DNA from: Heterotrichella gracilis
Taxonomy: Eukaryota > Sar > Xanthophyceae > Tribonematales > Xanthonemataceae
Assembly (NCBI GenBank): GCA_032358255.1
Contig: JAULBX010008218.1
Coordinates: 1-64,000 of the forward strand
Length of the DNA: 64,000 nucleotides
Direction of reading: 5' to 3'
Shown: positions 11,285-27,498 of the stretch, in pieces
How positions within the stretch are numbered: position 1 is the stretch's first letter
Layout of the letters: each line of letters begins with the position of its first letter
Notes under the pieces: generated by a model
The model's database searches: none
Seen by the model: only the letters and a program-made list of their open reading frames with translations
Told to the model about the DNA's origin: nothing
Program-made: the position numbers and the translations under genes

Positions 11285-12135
11285 CGTATTCACTTCCCAG
11301 GACAACCACGGAGGAGTGGGTTGAACTGCTGCTCTAACTTCACCGTTCTGTATGCGTGTGCGTGCTGATCCACTTACGGTATCGTCAAATGGAGCTGTGT
11401 ACACAAGCAGGGGCACTGAGGACGGTGAAAAAACAGAACAGTGGTGAACCAATAGTCCTTTCTTGATAGTAACGTTGGCGAACGCCCACTTCGAGCGCAG
11501 CCACCACCATGACTCATCATTCTACCCCTTCCTCCAGGGGCCTAGGCATTTGCATCCAAATTCAGAAAATTTGAGGAACCGCAATATGTTCCCTGCCGTC
11601 CACAGGCCGCGAACTGGTATCCCAGGGTCGGTAACTGCGGCTGCCAAAGCGACGGGAAAGGGACTTGCCACCACACCAGCCAAAACACCAGCAAAACCGG
11701 CTGATCAAAGACAGGCCTGAGGCCTATTAGCCAATGGTATCCTGGTGCGAGCCAGTGGCCCCCTAACTAGTAGTACGCCTCCCTGCGTTCCCTTGCTTTC
11801 TTTCTTTCTCCTGGACACTACAGTCAGACATACCTAGTCTAGGGTAAGGGTTCTGACAATGATCCTTGATAAGCGTTCAGACAGTGATGAGCGTTCTGAC
11901 AATGACCCTAGTCTAGGGTAAGGGTTCCCATAGGCTTTATAATGGGTCAAGCACTCGAGTGGGGCAAGGCCTCTGCAAAAAGTTTGGTGTTTACTATCTG
12001 TGCAAGATTGCCGACAGATTGCCAGCTCCAGCGTCTGTTTGATCGCGTTGCAAAGTCGTCAACGAACCTGCGCATTGTGCTGGCCGCTTGCATCTTGCTG
12101 GCTGGTCGCTGGAGGCCTGATCCCGCCCAACAAAG
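11285..12135. other. Divergent spacer, zinc finger / citrate synthase
   Basis: About 0.85 kb between two starts. It contains the direct repeats at 11833-11927. An open frame on plus, 11463-11720, shows low-complexity ATPAKTPAKPA and no recognisable domain; I do not call it. Confidence 0.45.
11833..11927. repeat. Direct repeats around palindrome CCTAGTCTAGG
   Basis: CCTAGTCTAGGGTAAGGGTT occurs at 11833 and again at 11907. Between them lie three diverged copies of GTTCTGACAATGA / GTTCAGACAGTGA. The set sits 200-300 bases upstream of the citrate synthase start codon, so a regulatory role is possible but unproven. Confidence 0.7.
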
Positions 12136-15100
12136 ATGTTGAGAAGGGCGCGAGAGCTGACGGGCAGGCGTTCCCTAACCCTGCTGGAACAGGCCGCCAC
12201 TGGCTTCGATGGCCTGTTCTTCTCCTCCTCTCGTGCCTTGTCCACGTCCACTGACCTGAAGACGGTGCTGGCAGAGAAGATCCCTGCTGAGCAGGTATGG
12301 TGGTGCCAACCCTACCAGCTCCTCTCACGTTTGCCAGCCTCCCTTTTGGGTGGGCGTGCTGCTTTGTGGTTATGCGTTGCACAAGAACGGAGACCTCAGT
12401 GGGCGGGAGTGGGGATCAGTTGGCAGTTGCGGCGCAGTTAGTGGATGGCATGTAGGTGTTAGGGCAAACCCTGGCGAGAAGGTGTTTAATTTTATGCGGA
12501 GGGCTGACCGTTGCAACCGGAACTGCAGGCCAGACTCAAGGCGTTGAAGACACAATATGGCAGCAAGGAGCTGGGAAAGGTCACTGTGGATATGTGCATC
12601 GGCGGCATGAGGGGCATACCGGTAGGGCTCTGACCAAACCCCCTGAGTACCGATCCTTGCATGTGCAGCCCTCTCACACGGGAACACCTTGTAGCCGTCC
12701 TATCGCACCACCGGATAGTTAACTGTATACAATACCAGGTATCCTTGGACGACAGCCTTACGGTCTTTACTCGCCTCAAATTGGGTGCCCACCACCGAAC
12801 ATGCTGTGAGTTGAACGCATTGCCAAGGCACTCCCTTGCCAAGGCACCCTGCACATTATTGCACGTTCATCGCCGCCCGATTGACAACTGGAGAGGTGAA
12901 GTTAGTGATAATCGTGCACAGATCCAATTGCCTTGGCATGCACATGTCCCCACAGCTGCCCCTCCCTTGGTCCAATCCAACGGCGCGCGCTGAAGCTATA
13001 CCGGTGCACGCGCAGGGTATGCTCTGGGAGACCTCCTTGCTGGACGCCGAGGAGGGTATCCGATTCCGCGGCTACAGCATTCCCGAGTGCCAGGCAAGTT
13101 CCCAGCCATGCCATGCCAAAACTGGGCCCCAGCGAACCTCCCCATCCCTGCACCGTACCGCGCCAACCGCCCCATACCTCACCTGCACAGCCCAGTAGCG
13201 TGCAACTTCTGGAGCGTTCTGCCAAATGATACGATGAGATGATGTCCCCTGTACGCTGACACCCCCGCCCTCCTGCAGGCGAAGCTTCCCAAGGCTATCG
13301 AGGGGGGTGAGCCCATCCCCGAGGGTCTGCTATGGCTGCTGCTCACTGGCGAGGTGCGGCGGTGGGATGGGGGATTGAGTTGCCAAGGCACTGTGGGCAA
13401 GAGATATGCATGCATATGGCATTTGTGTACAATAACCCCCTCTGCGCTTCTGCCGCGATTTGCTTTTTGATCCTGAATCTTATTCTATGCATGCGCCATG
13501 CACGCAAATAATCACCATGCCATTCCACGCCAACACAAGCCACCAGGCCAGCACACGCCATGCGCCTGAACCCAACACCCCACCACCCCCACCCACCATC
13601 GCCTCGCCCAGCACGCCAGCTGACCCCTCCACCCGGCGCTGCGCAGATCCCCACCCCCGCTCAGGCTGCCTCAGTGACTGAGGACCTGCAGCGCCGTTCC
13701 GCAGTGCCCTCCCACGTGTGGGACGTGGTCAAGGCGCTGCCAGCTGGCACACACCCAATGACGCAGCTCATCGCAGCCGTGGCCGCCATGCAGGTGTGCC
13801 CACCCTGCCACCCAGCCTGCTCCTTCAAAACAATGTAAATAATTTCACTTCGATTTTTTATTTGATTACCTTTTATTCACCTTTGAAATTTGTTGGTAAA
13901 TGGAAAATGATGCTGCCCGTTCTTGAGCTGGTGTGTTTGGTCATGGAAGAGAAACAACAGGAGGGATAACCCCCTCCTGCCCACCACGCTCCCCAAAGCC
14001 CTCTCCCCTCACACGCCACACCCACCCACCCACGCAGCCCGCCAGCAAGTTCGCCGCCGCCTACCAGGAGGGCGTGCACAAGACCAAGTACTGGGAGAGC
14101 GTGTATGAGGACAGCATGGACCTCATCGCACAGCTGCCGGCGGTGGCTGCATTCATCTACCGCAACACCTACAAGGGGGGCAACATCATCGCACCAAACA
14201 CAGGGCTGGACTGGGCGGGCAACCTGGCGCACATGATGGGTAGGGGTGATGTTTGAGGGGGGAAGGGGTGGGGGCAGTGCATGCATGGCGCATGGTTGGG
14301 CAGTTTGTGGGGGATGGATATGGGACATTCGGGTGGGAGGGGTGCCGCATGGGTGGTGCATGGTCAGGCAGACGCGGCCCACAGTTGTAATGCATGCGCT
14401 TCATCAGGGTGCATATGAGCTGGTACCATGGGTGGGCAAGGTGTGGCCATTGCCATGCATGCCACCCTGTATGCACTGCACCAGCCATTTCCCACCGGAC
14501 AGCATCACACCCACCGATTTTCAACCTGCTGCCTTTTGGACACCAGGGTAATGCCCTTGTCTCCACAAATCCTTATTCAATCTGTTTAGCAACAGACGTA
14601 TTATTGTAGCTGTTTGTTTATGTGTGAAATTGTCGCCGCTGACGTGGCACTAAATCCCATGCAGGCTTTGAGGACGAGGGTGCAAAGGAGATGATGCGCC
14701 TGTATCAGACCATCCACACAGACCACGAGGTGCGCAGCATCATCGGCGTTACAAAATAACTCGATTAACAATTAAATGTGCATTAACTAGTTTGATATTG
14801 CTGTCACCAGGACAATACAGGCCTGTGTGCATTGCGCATGCGGATTGCATCCCGCCTCGCCTGCCTGCAGCCCAAGCTGGCTGTGTGCATGCATGGCCGT
14901 GCACCTCACCCAACCCTTCCCGTACGCACAGCATACCTCAGTGCCTCACCCATGTGCCTCGCAAGCACCCATTCCCCGCACCATATCAATCACATACCAA
15001 ACCCCACAGACCTACTCCATCAGCTGCATGTCTTTCCAGCCAAAAGAGCAGTCACAGGGTGCGCCACCCTGTAGTTCCTCGATGTATTTGCAGCAGAGTG

Positions 15101-16512
15101 GAGGGGTCGTTTGCAACCTCCGCACATGCACCCTGCCAATCCATCAATGCTCCACCCCATCCCGCCACCCCACCTACGCACCAACACATGCAGGGCGGCA
15201 ACGTGAGCGCCCACGCCACCCACCTAGTGGGCAGCGCCCTGAGCGACCCCTACCTTAGCTTTGCTGCGGGCATGGCTGGGCTGGCGGGGCCGCTGCACGG
15301 GCTGGCCAACCAGGAGGTGCTGAGGTGGCTCAATGGGGTGCACGAACAGGTGAGAGGGGAGGGGAAGGGGGGGACTGGGTAGGCTTTGGTCCCATGTGGG
15401 CGCCGATGTACAGTTGGATCGCTCGCCCACTTTCAAGCCACGGCATGGGTCCATGCCAAATTAAGCATCTTTCTTTATTTGTGCCAACAATGATTAAATC
15501 TCGCACCCCACAGGGCATGCTCCTTCGCACGCCCGCTCCCCGCTGCACCTCTCATTGCGCTCGCGCGCCTTCTTCCTTACCCCCACCTCACCCCCACCAC
15601 CCATCCCCACCACGCAGCTTGGCGCCGACCCCACCAAAGCTGAGATCACGGACTTTGTGTGGGCAACGCTGAAGAGCGGCAAGGTGGTGCCAGGGTATGG
15701 CCATGCGGTGCTGCGCAAGACCGATCCCAGATACGCTTGCCAGGTGGGTGGCGGGGTATTGCGCAGGCCTGGGGCAAGGGGATAGCCTATCCCGGATAGG
15801 GTTGGATGACATATATTGGGCTTGTGCAGCAGCTGGGAGGGTATTCATTACAGCAACATGAGGAAACATGCCTATCCCAGCTAAGCGCACGCACCCCACC
15901 GTGTCCCACATCCCTCAACCACCACCCCACCCACACCCTTGTCCCGCCCCTGCAGCGCGAGTTTGCGCTGAAGCACATGGCCGACTACCCGCTGTTCAAG
16001 ATGGTGAGCAACATGTACGAGGTGGTCCCGGGGATCCTGGAGCAGACCGGCAAGGTGAAGAACCCCTGGCCAAACGTGGACGCGCATTCGGGGGTGCTGC
16101 TGCAGTACTATGGGCTGACCGAGGACACGTTCTACACAGTGCTGTTTGGCGTGTCGAGGGCCATTGGCGTCCTGTCACAGGTGAGGAGGGTGGTGGGGGA
16201 GGGATGAACTCAATAAAGACAGATTTACAAATCTTTTTAGTCTTAGAACAGCAATCGCTGAATGAATCACTAAAAAGACGTGGAAAAGTATCACTTTTTT
16301 TTGTGGGTGGGGGCAGTGGACCTGCTTCTGCATGCACTCCTTGGGATTGCATATGCGCTCAGCATGCACACCTAACTCCTTGCGTGGTGTACCGACAATG
16401 TGGGACGTGACCTGTGCAGGGTGTGTGGTCCCGCGCACTGGGCCTGCCCATTGAGCGCCCCAAGAGCCTGACGATGGGGACTATTGAGAAGAAATTCGCA
16501 GCGGCGGCTTGA
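12136..16512 (+). CDS. Citrate synthase, mitochondrial
   Basis: Condenses acetyl-CoA and oxaloacetate to citrate in the TCA cycle. Eleven exons: 12136-12294, 12529-12621, 13016-13093, 13279-13353, 13647-13793, 14038-14239, 14665-14729, 15194-15349, 15618-15743, 15956-16180, 16420-16512; all phases close to a 472-residue protein collinear with animal citrate synthase. The catalytic triad is present: His308 ([10 protein letters not shown]), His354 ([14 protein letters not shown]) and Asp409 ([14 protein letters not shown]). The first 35 residues ([20 protein letters not shown]...) are Arg-rich without acids at the start, fitting a mitochondrial presequence. It ends in FAAAA, without a peroxisomal SKL-type signal. 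Intron 13094-13278 begins GC (cag/gcaagt), an exception to GT-AG. SAS-6 follows on the same strand after 1.2 kb. Confidence 0.96.
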
Positions 16513-17738
16513 GCGCAGGCTCCACCTTGTGGTGAACCCTACAGTGGGGTTTTGCTGGAGTGGCGTGGGAATGTGAATGGTGTATCAATGCGTTTTGTCG
16601 GAAACACTAGCAAGAATTTGCACAAAACATACCCAAATTTCTAATATTGCTGCAGCTTGTGGCAGTGGCGGCTAGATAGGCGTTGTACCCCCCACAGGTT
16701 TTTGGCCCTTTTCCCTTGTTACACTGCGGTTGTCCAGCGATACATCATGCTTGTGAAGCAAGCAAATACAAGACAAGTGTGAAAGGAATTTAGGAGTTGC
16801 CCTTTGCAAATTGCCATTACAAAACACTGTGGTGCATTTGACCTCCATTGATTTGACACCCCAGCATCTCAGTCACCCACTGGCCGTTGCAAAAGCATTT
16901 AACTTGGGATTGCACAGTTGGGATTGCACCCAACTTGGGTGACTTTGAACAATTGATGTGTTCACACACATGAAGTTGAGACTATCATGATGGCATCATA
17001 TGCAAGTACACTGGTGACTCTGAATTGGTGTGGACCGTATCAATCATGGGGTTCTTCCACCCGCAGTGCGGAGAGTGGCATTTGGGTAGTTAATTGACTC
17101 TATTTACACAGGGGAGTTGAGGCTTCAAGAGAGCACACGATCCTCTGTGCAAGAACATTGGTGTCAATTAACCTGTCGGGATCCACGGTGGTTCTTCAAC
17201 TGCACTGCGTCCTTGTGCCACACTTCCAGCAGTGTGTGACAGGACATCAGTTAACCGGTGGCATGTGTCCATGCCAAGCCGAATGCACTGACCCATTGTT
17301 CCTGCCAGGCCTGTTTCACTGCTTGTAGGAACTGCAAATTCACGCAAAGTCGTACGAATGAATCTTGGGGTGAAGAGAAACCTCAGGGCTTCCTAAGAGA
17401 GAGGGTCGAGGGCGGCCGGTGGCACGGTTTGAACTGTGGCCTACTTTTTCAGCTCAGAAACTCGCAGCTAAATAACAGATGCTCTTTCACGACACACTGT
17501 GTTTACGTTGTGTCCATCCATTGGTTCACTTGCACACGCCAGTTCCGTTGCCAAGTGGGGGGTCCTGGCGTTGAAAAAACTGACGCATGTCACTCTCGAG
17601 TTGGCTGGGGCAGACTGGAAATTGGTCTTGGATGTGACGACAGGGACTGTGTGTTTGAAGATACATATGCTACCTTATTTTATTTTCAGCCATTTTACGC
17701 CGAAAGACTCTTGCTGATACTTTGCTGTATAGAACACC
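16513..17738. other. Intergenic spacer, citrate synthase to SAS-6
   Basis: 1.2 kb without a supported exon. It holds a small direct repeat (TTGGGATTGCAC twice near 16910). A long open frame enters SAS-6 from 17258 but is out of frame with SAS-6 exon 1, so I treat it as chance. Confidence 0.5.
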
Positions 17739-20700
17739 ATGAAGCGGCCTCACATGGAGGCAGGTGGGGCAGACGAGCAGCAGCTGGACACCCTGGAGAT
17801 GCACGCAGCCTCCACGGTCTACTGGAAGTGTGTGCCTGTGCTGCTGAGGAGGAACGACCGAGAAGAGATGGTGGCCAACCTGACTGTCCGAATCATCGTT
17901 GGCAGTGTGCGCAACAACCGGAACACCAAGGTGAGGCATGCCGGTGGCAGGGAGATGGATGTTTGGGCACCAAAGGGGGGTCAAGGGTTGAAGTCACTCG
18001 CTGCATTCAGGTTCTGAGAATATACGTCTACAGCGAGTCAGACCTGTACTCCCTGCACAGCTTGGAGGTGAGCGAGGATGACTTCCAAACGCTGAAGGTG
18101 GAGCAGGGGATCCTGGTTGACTTCAGCAGCTTCCCAGCCAAGATGGTCACCCTGCTTGACAAGTGCTGCCAGTCCGCGGAAGAACAGCCACCAAGGCATG
18201 TGGACTTCATTCACCCCATATTTCCGTTTACTTGCAGCCACACTCAGTCCCGCATGCCAAGCCTTCACTTACACAAAGCATGGGGGGGCATGACTACTGT
18301 TCTCCCTTTCTACAGGTTTCAGGCAGTCATGGTGCTGCGTCCCGGAGAAACCCTACTGAAGGTTGTGGAGACCAATGACTTCAAGCAGCTGCCCCATATT
18401 GCCCTGACATTCAGGCCGGGCAACGACACCACAGTCAAACAGGTGCAGCGGCGTTGTCATGTTTGTTTCCAGTTGTTTGCAACCTTCAGGACGCTAAGAG
18501 GAAACTGCTGTGCTTCGCAGTTCCTGGCGTTCCGATTGTCAGAGGCAAAGTCAGACTGCAACAGGCTGACTGCAGAACTATCCAGGACCAATGTACGTTT
18601 TTTGCTTTATTGCACTATTAATGCTGCATGGTATGGCCAACCTGCTTTTGGAACACACACTGGAAAATGTGTCTTGCAGGTGGAGAAGGATACCATGCAG
18701 CACGACCTGATAAACACCAGGACTCTGCTTCAAGAGTCCAGGGAGCAGTATGAACACCACATGATCGAGTACCAGGCAAAGAACAAGGAGCGTGAAGCGG
18801 AGCTATTGGAACAAAAGACAAGGGAGATAGCGTCCATGAAGGAGCACCTTGACAGGTGTGACAAGGAAATTACCACTGCATTGCATGCAGCACCTGCTTG
18901 TGCGCATAAGCACCCGAGAAAAAGCTTATATTGCCATGACCGGTTGATATATTTACGGCAGGCTTGTGTCGTGCAAGGGAATGACCTGTGCATTGTTGTG
19001 GCGAGCAGGGACAAAGCTGACATGGAGACAAAGCTGCGGCAGCAGTTGGATGATGTGACGCAGCGCAACTCGGACCTGGACACAGAGAACAGAGCGCTGC
19101 GGGAGCAGAAGTATCAGCTGGATTCCAAGGTGTTTATTTGCTCCCTGATACACATGGCAGCATTGTGTGCCAATAATGTGTACGGTGGTCAACATTGCAC
19201 TGCACCGCATAATGGGCGAGGCGCCGGAGAGGGTGACAGTGGGTCCAGTCGGGCAAGGCTTGTTCTTGACCTGTTATGCTGCATGCAGGTGTCTGAGCTG
19301 AGTCACAGGGTGGGAACAGCTGATGGCAACCTGAAGTCCATGCAGGCTGAAGCTGCCAGGTTTACGGAACAGCTGCAGCAGCTGAGCAAAGTAAAATCGG
19401 AGAGGGAGGTAGAGCTTGCTGGTGCAAAGGCAAAGCTAGCCTCTCTTGAAGACAAGGTAATATTTTTGCAGGATGTTCACCGGTTTACAATTTGTATTGT
19501 TAAACGCAAAAGCGCATGTTGCACTATGGTAATGGTTGATGCCTTCGCTTAGTGACAGAGGCTAGCATACCTGCAGCATTTAGTCGCCATATGATTATCT
19601 CGCATGCGGTGCAATGTCTTGTGTGGTTGCATGTGTCTTGACAATGATGAACCTGCACCTGCATGTTACCCAGCCATAGCCAGTACTTTTTTTACCTTTT
19701 TTTTTGCCATCGATATCCAGGTTCAATCCCAAAAAGATATCATGCAAGAGCAGAACAAGCGCGTCAACGAGCTTGAGGTGGGTACTAAAGAGCGGCATTC
19801 TACAAATCTGCATTGGCTGACAACTGCAGTTCATTGGTGATCCTGAGGCTGGCATCTGTGTACGCAATGCGTCCAACTTCCTGCATCCCATGGACACTCC
19901 TGGTGCCACATCAGATTTTAAAACCGCCAAATGTACCACATGCGTGCAAGTAAGTGGTAATATACATCTAAGTGCGTGGTTACTTCTTTTCAATAATTAT
20001 GCTGCTCAATTCTGGCAGACAACGATCAAGCACTGGGAGGGACGATGTGAGGACATGAAGAACTTTGCAAGCGCACATGAGCAGAGGGCAAAGGAAGCAT
20101 GTGCTGAAGTAGCCAAGGGAAACAACGTCATCGAAAAGCTCAGTGTAAGCATCTCTACCTTTTAAGCGTACACTTGCTTTATTACCCTGACGTTGACTGC
20201 GCACATGTGCACAACTGGAGGAGCGCGCAATGGCCATGCTGCGGTTTAGTGCGGCGGGCACTTTGCATTACACATACGCCGGCCAGTGGCCATTTTGACT
20301 ACCCAAGGATTACTGCTACCTGTTGCTCAACCCGGCACAGCTCAGCTATCAGCCCCTCAACGCGTGCTTACATGCTTGCAGAGCGAAATCAGAATGGCAA
20401 AGGAGAAATTGCGGCGAAAGCAAACAGTGATCACCAGGCAGGAGGAGGAGCTGCAGCAGCGGGAAGCCACGCTAGACACAGCGCAGCGGGATTTGCACAC
20501 CCTGCAACGGGATTCTGAGAAATTGAAGCAGGACAACAATGATTTGAAGGTAATCACGCGCGTATTGCTATGCATGGTGTTGCCATGCAGCAACGCCTCG
20601 ATTGCATCAGGAGTGCATGCCCCTCACAGCAGAGCAGATGAGCAGGACTAGCTGCAGTGCACATGCTTTACGCGTATTAGCAAGGGCATGATCCCTGCCT

Positions 20701-21520
20701 TCATGCCGCCATGCTCAAGAATGGCCTGTTAGTGATGTCCAAATCCTCTGGAATTTGTTCCATTCTAATTTTAGGTTTGGGCAATCTCATGTTCAGGAGG
20801 AGGTTGATGGCCTCAAATCCAAGCTAGATGACAGCAAGCAGCAGCTGCAGAGCAATGAGCAGATGATCCGGTGGTTGAACAACCAGGTGAATGAAGCACA
20901 GCTGCAGTACGGGAGTGTGCTTGCATCCAGGCATGTCTTCCGACCAACAATCCCACCGCCTACTGCTCTGTCAGCTGCAACAGGTGCAGCTGTGTCGTCT
21001 GTTCCAACAACCTACACAAGGTAATTATTGGCCGTACAATACAAGTGCCGTGCTTTTTTAATATCAATTTTAAATCCATCGCTAGGTACCACATTGACTG
21101 ATCAAAATGCGTGCGAGTGCATACCACCATGTTTTGCCCAAAAATACTGGTGGCAGTCCTCCATTCCCTTGTGAGTAAATTCATTTCCTGGCTGCATTTG
21201 GCAGGCCCAACACGTCCTATGCTGGTGGCGGGACATACACTTCGTATGCAGCCTCTGCAGCCGGGATTGTACCCAAGGCCAGTTACACACCAGCTGCAGC
21301 AGTGGCTGGTGGATCGACCACCCCATCCCGGAGGTTTGCAGCCAACGCTGAAAGCTCATTTTTCAGCTCCAGGCTAAGGGCCGCCAATGCTTCAGCAGCT
21401 GCCTCGCCAGCCAGGGGGTCACCGTCGCGGGTATCGCCCACACGGCCCCAGTCATCGCACGGAGTCAGATTTCATGCCGCGGTGCCTGTGAGTGCAGCAG
21501 CGTCTGTGGCGATGAGCTGA
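17739..21520 (+). CDS. SAS6: SAS-6 centriole cartwheel protein
   Basis: Structural hub of the nine-fold cartwheel that seeds centrioles and basal bodies (BLD12 in Chlamydomonas). Twelve exons: 17739-17930, 18011-18195, 18316-18442, 18521-18592, 18680-18855, 19009-19129, 19289-19456, 19721-19777, 20019-20144, 20382-20549, 20797-21020, 21205-21520, giving about 643 residues. The globular head (about residues 25-175) has the family signatures SLEVSEDDFQTLKVEQGILV, DFSSFP, VVETNDFKQLPHIAL and RPGNDTTVKQFL; the Phe in QFL (F169) sits where head-to-head dimers insert a phenylalanine. A long coiled coil follows and ends with NEQMIRWLNNQVNEAQLQ, another conserved SAS-6 block, then a Ser/Ala-rich disordered tail. 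Intron 18196-18315 is GC-AG. Introns 18196-19288 are all multiples of three and stop-free. Confidence 0.93.
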
Positions 21521-22416
21521 TGCAACTTGCCTGTATATGTACACTGCCGTTGAACTGCAACCGAGCTGTTGGCAATTGACGTCTTCCGTTCAGCAGACTT
21601 TTGTGATCAATATTGTGGACAACGTTTGACACCCACTGGTTTCCTATACAGCACAGTGTGTGTGCCTGGTACTAAGTTGCAGTTGTTGCCCAAAACGTTT
21701 TTACCATGCTGGGAGGTATTGGCTCTCCTGCGCATGGCCCACCCCACTCCGGGTTTGGCACCATAACTGACACTCCTTATTGTAGGTCTATTTTTCCAAT
21801 ACTCATTGTTTATCAGCAGTGTTCTAAAGCACAATTTTGCTCAGGTCATGCACTAAACCAGACTGGCATGTCTGTTGCATGCCATGCCACTCTGTGCATG
21901 GTGCAGATCTGGGCTGGACCCAGTACTCACTCAGCTCACACTCCCACAGTGTGTTTGCCAGTGCCTCGTGGGTAACACCAGCGACAAACAGCTTCCGTCT
22001 TTCACCTGCTTTGGCCTTCCTGTTTAGCACGTCCACACTTGGCGCTCCGGCTTTCTGTGAGGCGTGGTGCGCTCCACAGCCACACGCTGCAGCCCTGGCA
22101 GGCAGCAACCCACCTCTGACTCAAAACTCACTGAGTCGCCTGCTAGCCACTGCGCTGCTTTCAGATAGTGGGAATCGCCTGCCAGTGACTCAGCTGAGTT
22201 TAAGATAAAGCTTTTCTGTGGTCACTCTTCGCTGCTGCTGGCCAAGTCGCTTTCGCTCGCAGCCAAGTGTTTAGTGGATATTTGGGAAGCGAAGTCGATA
22301 CAAGACTCGCCACGCTTCAGCATTGGCTAAACAACTTGATCTTCTGTGCCAGACGTCGCACTTCTGAAGCAGCAACCCACTTGTGTCTGCTTGTGTCCCA
22401 ATATACTATTGCAGCA
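21521..22416. other. Intergenic spacer, SAS-6 to FtsH
   Basis: 0.9 kb, no supported exon. Near 22125-22205 there are several CACTGAGT / GACTCAGCTGAGT words that form short inverted repeats about 220 bases before the FtsH start. Possible promoter elements, not demonstrated. Confidence 0.4.
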
Positions 22417-26152
<3,736 letters not shown>

Positions 26153-26761
26153 GTGGCTGTCAGTGGCTTTTTGAATCCTGTTGCTGCCTTTCCCTGTTGT
26201 TGTACGTGATGTATGGATGCTTAGTACTTCCCAGTTAGCTTGTTTGTAGCAACAAGGGTTTTCCTGGTGAATAGTTTTGAAAGCTGGTTTGGATTTTGAA
26301 GCGGGTCAGAGGTGTGTTGAGTGTATGGTGTGAAAACGTAGTACGCCGTGGTTATTTGGAGGTTGGATGTATTTCTCTTGTCCTGCAGTATTGCAATGCT
26401 CTGGTGGTTCTCGGCCACTAAATGTACTGGTCAACCAGGTGTTGGGTACTTGTACAGTACACCCATAAATAAAACACTGAACAAATAGTGTTGTATTTCT
26501 TATATGTAACCAATTGCCATTGCTCTATGCCATCGTCTCTTCCCTAGATGTGCATCTGCACAAATCATGGTGGGCCACTTCTGCATGCGTCCAACAATAT
26601 CCTCAGGTGGTTGTCAGCAAGCACAACCTCTTGAGTGCAAACCAGCTTCAAACGCAGGTATGTCCAATTCTGCTCTGCACAATGCTTTATGCAAGCAAGC
26701 AGCGCAACGCTGAACGCAAACACTGTTTGAACAGCCTCCTCCCAAAAAAAGCAAAATATAT
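26153..26761. other. 3' flank of FtsH and spacer to tRNA
   Basis: 0.6 kb with no coding exon. The FtsH 3' UTR presumably ends here; a TGTAA word, the usual green-algal polyadenylation cue, lies at about 26505. Confidence 0.4.
26744..26750 (-). terminator. RNA polymerase III T-run
   Basis: Seven A on the plus strand, so TTTTTTT on the transcribed minus strand, 11 bases past the tRNA-Leu 3' end. Typical Pol III stop. Confidence 0.75.
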
Positions 26762-26843
26762 GCAAGGAGAGGGATTCGAACCCTCGCGTCTGACGACAGG
26801 AGATCTTAAGTCACCCCCCTTAGACCAACTCGGGCATCCTTGC
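26762..26843 (-). tRNA. tRNA-Leu (anticodon UAA)
   Basis: On the minus strand the 7-bp acceptor stem GCAAGGA/TCCTTGC pairs perfectly. The T arm GAGGG-TTCGAAT-CCCTC is perfect and includes the B box. The anticodon loop is CTTAAGA (UAA, reads UUA). A long variable arm (GTC...GAC) gives 82 nt, as expected of a class II leucine tRNA. The A box is TGGTCTAAGG. The anticodon stem GGTGA/TCTCC has one T-T mismatch, so a weakened or decaying copy cannot be excluded. No intron. Confidence 0.88.
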
Positions 26844-27453
26844 GCTGGCGAATCACACATCGAATTTCCGGTGCTTATGAGCGGAGCGCGGACAATGACG
26901 AACCATTTACTCCCTGTCGATGCCTCTTTCAACTGGTTTTGCTCAGTGTAACCTTACATGTTTCCGCAGAAATAAGCACTTGAACGTTTCAAAGTACACA
27001 ACTCAACTTGAGTTGTGAAGCACAGACCATGACAGTGTGGGATTGATGCAGATTGGACCAAGTTGGCAAACATGACCAGCACCGTGCTGCACAAAGTGGG
27101 TTTGTGCAGTTTACAATATCCTTAAGTTCAGGTTCACAAGTCAAAAGCCGATAGTGCACGAAGGCAACTTGATGTTCCCTGCAATGCCCACAAAGGACTT
27201 CCAGTCCCCCACCCAGGTAGAACACGCCCTCAACCTCAAAGGGCACAGGGCACTACAGCTGCTTTACCAGCTTGTCATATATACATAGGCGGATCCAATG
27301 TGGTCAACAACCGGCCCCCCCATCCCCCCCCCGCCCCACCTCCCTCCACGCCACCTGGGCAAACACCCCCTGCCGCAGACAACACCCTTTCAACACCCCC
27401 GTGCCCTGAAACCCCCCCCTTGGCATCCCCCACCCCCCGTCGTGGCATTCCAC
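26844..27453. other. Spacer between tRNA-Leu and chlorophyll synthase 3' region
   Basis: 0.6 kb; C-rich toward the right end (27310-27440) and otherwise featureless. No exon supported. Confidence 0.4.
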
Positions 27454-27498
27454 CCACAGCCACAGCCACAGCCACAGCCACAGCCACAGCCACAGCCA
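27454..27498. repeat. (CCACAG)n hexanucleotide repeat
   Basis: About seven and a half perfect copies of CCACAG directly next to the duplicated chlorophyll synthase 3' end. It makes spurious Trp-Leu or Ala-Thr frames. Confidence 0.95.

Noticed and set aside
17258-19552. 764-codon open frame on plus
   Set aside because: It joins a non-SAS-6 reading of exon 1 to SAS-6 exons 2-7 with introns retained. Splice sites with matching phases and SAS-6 homology explain the region better.
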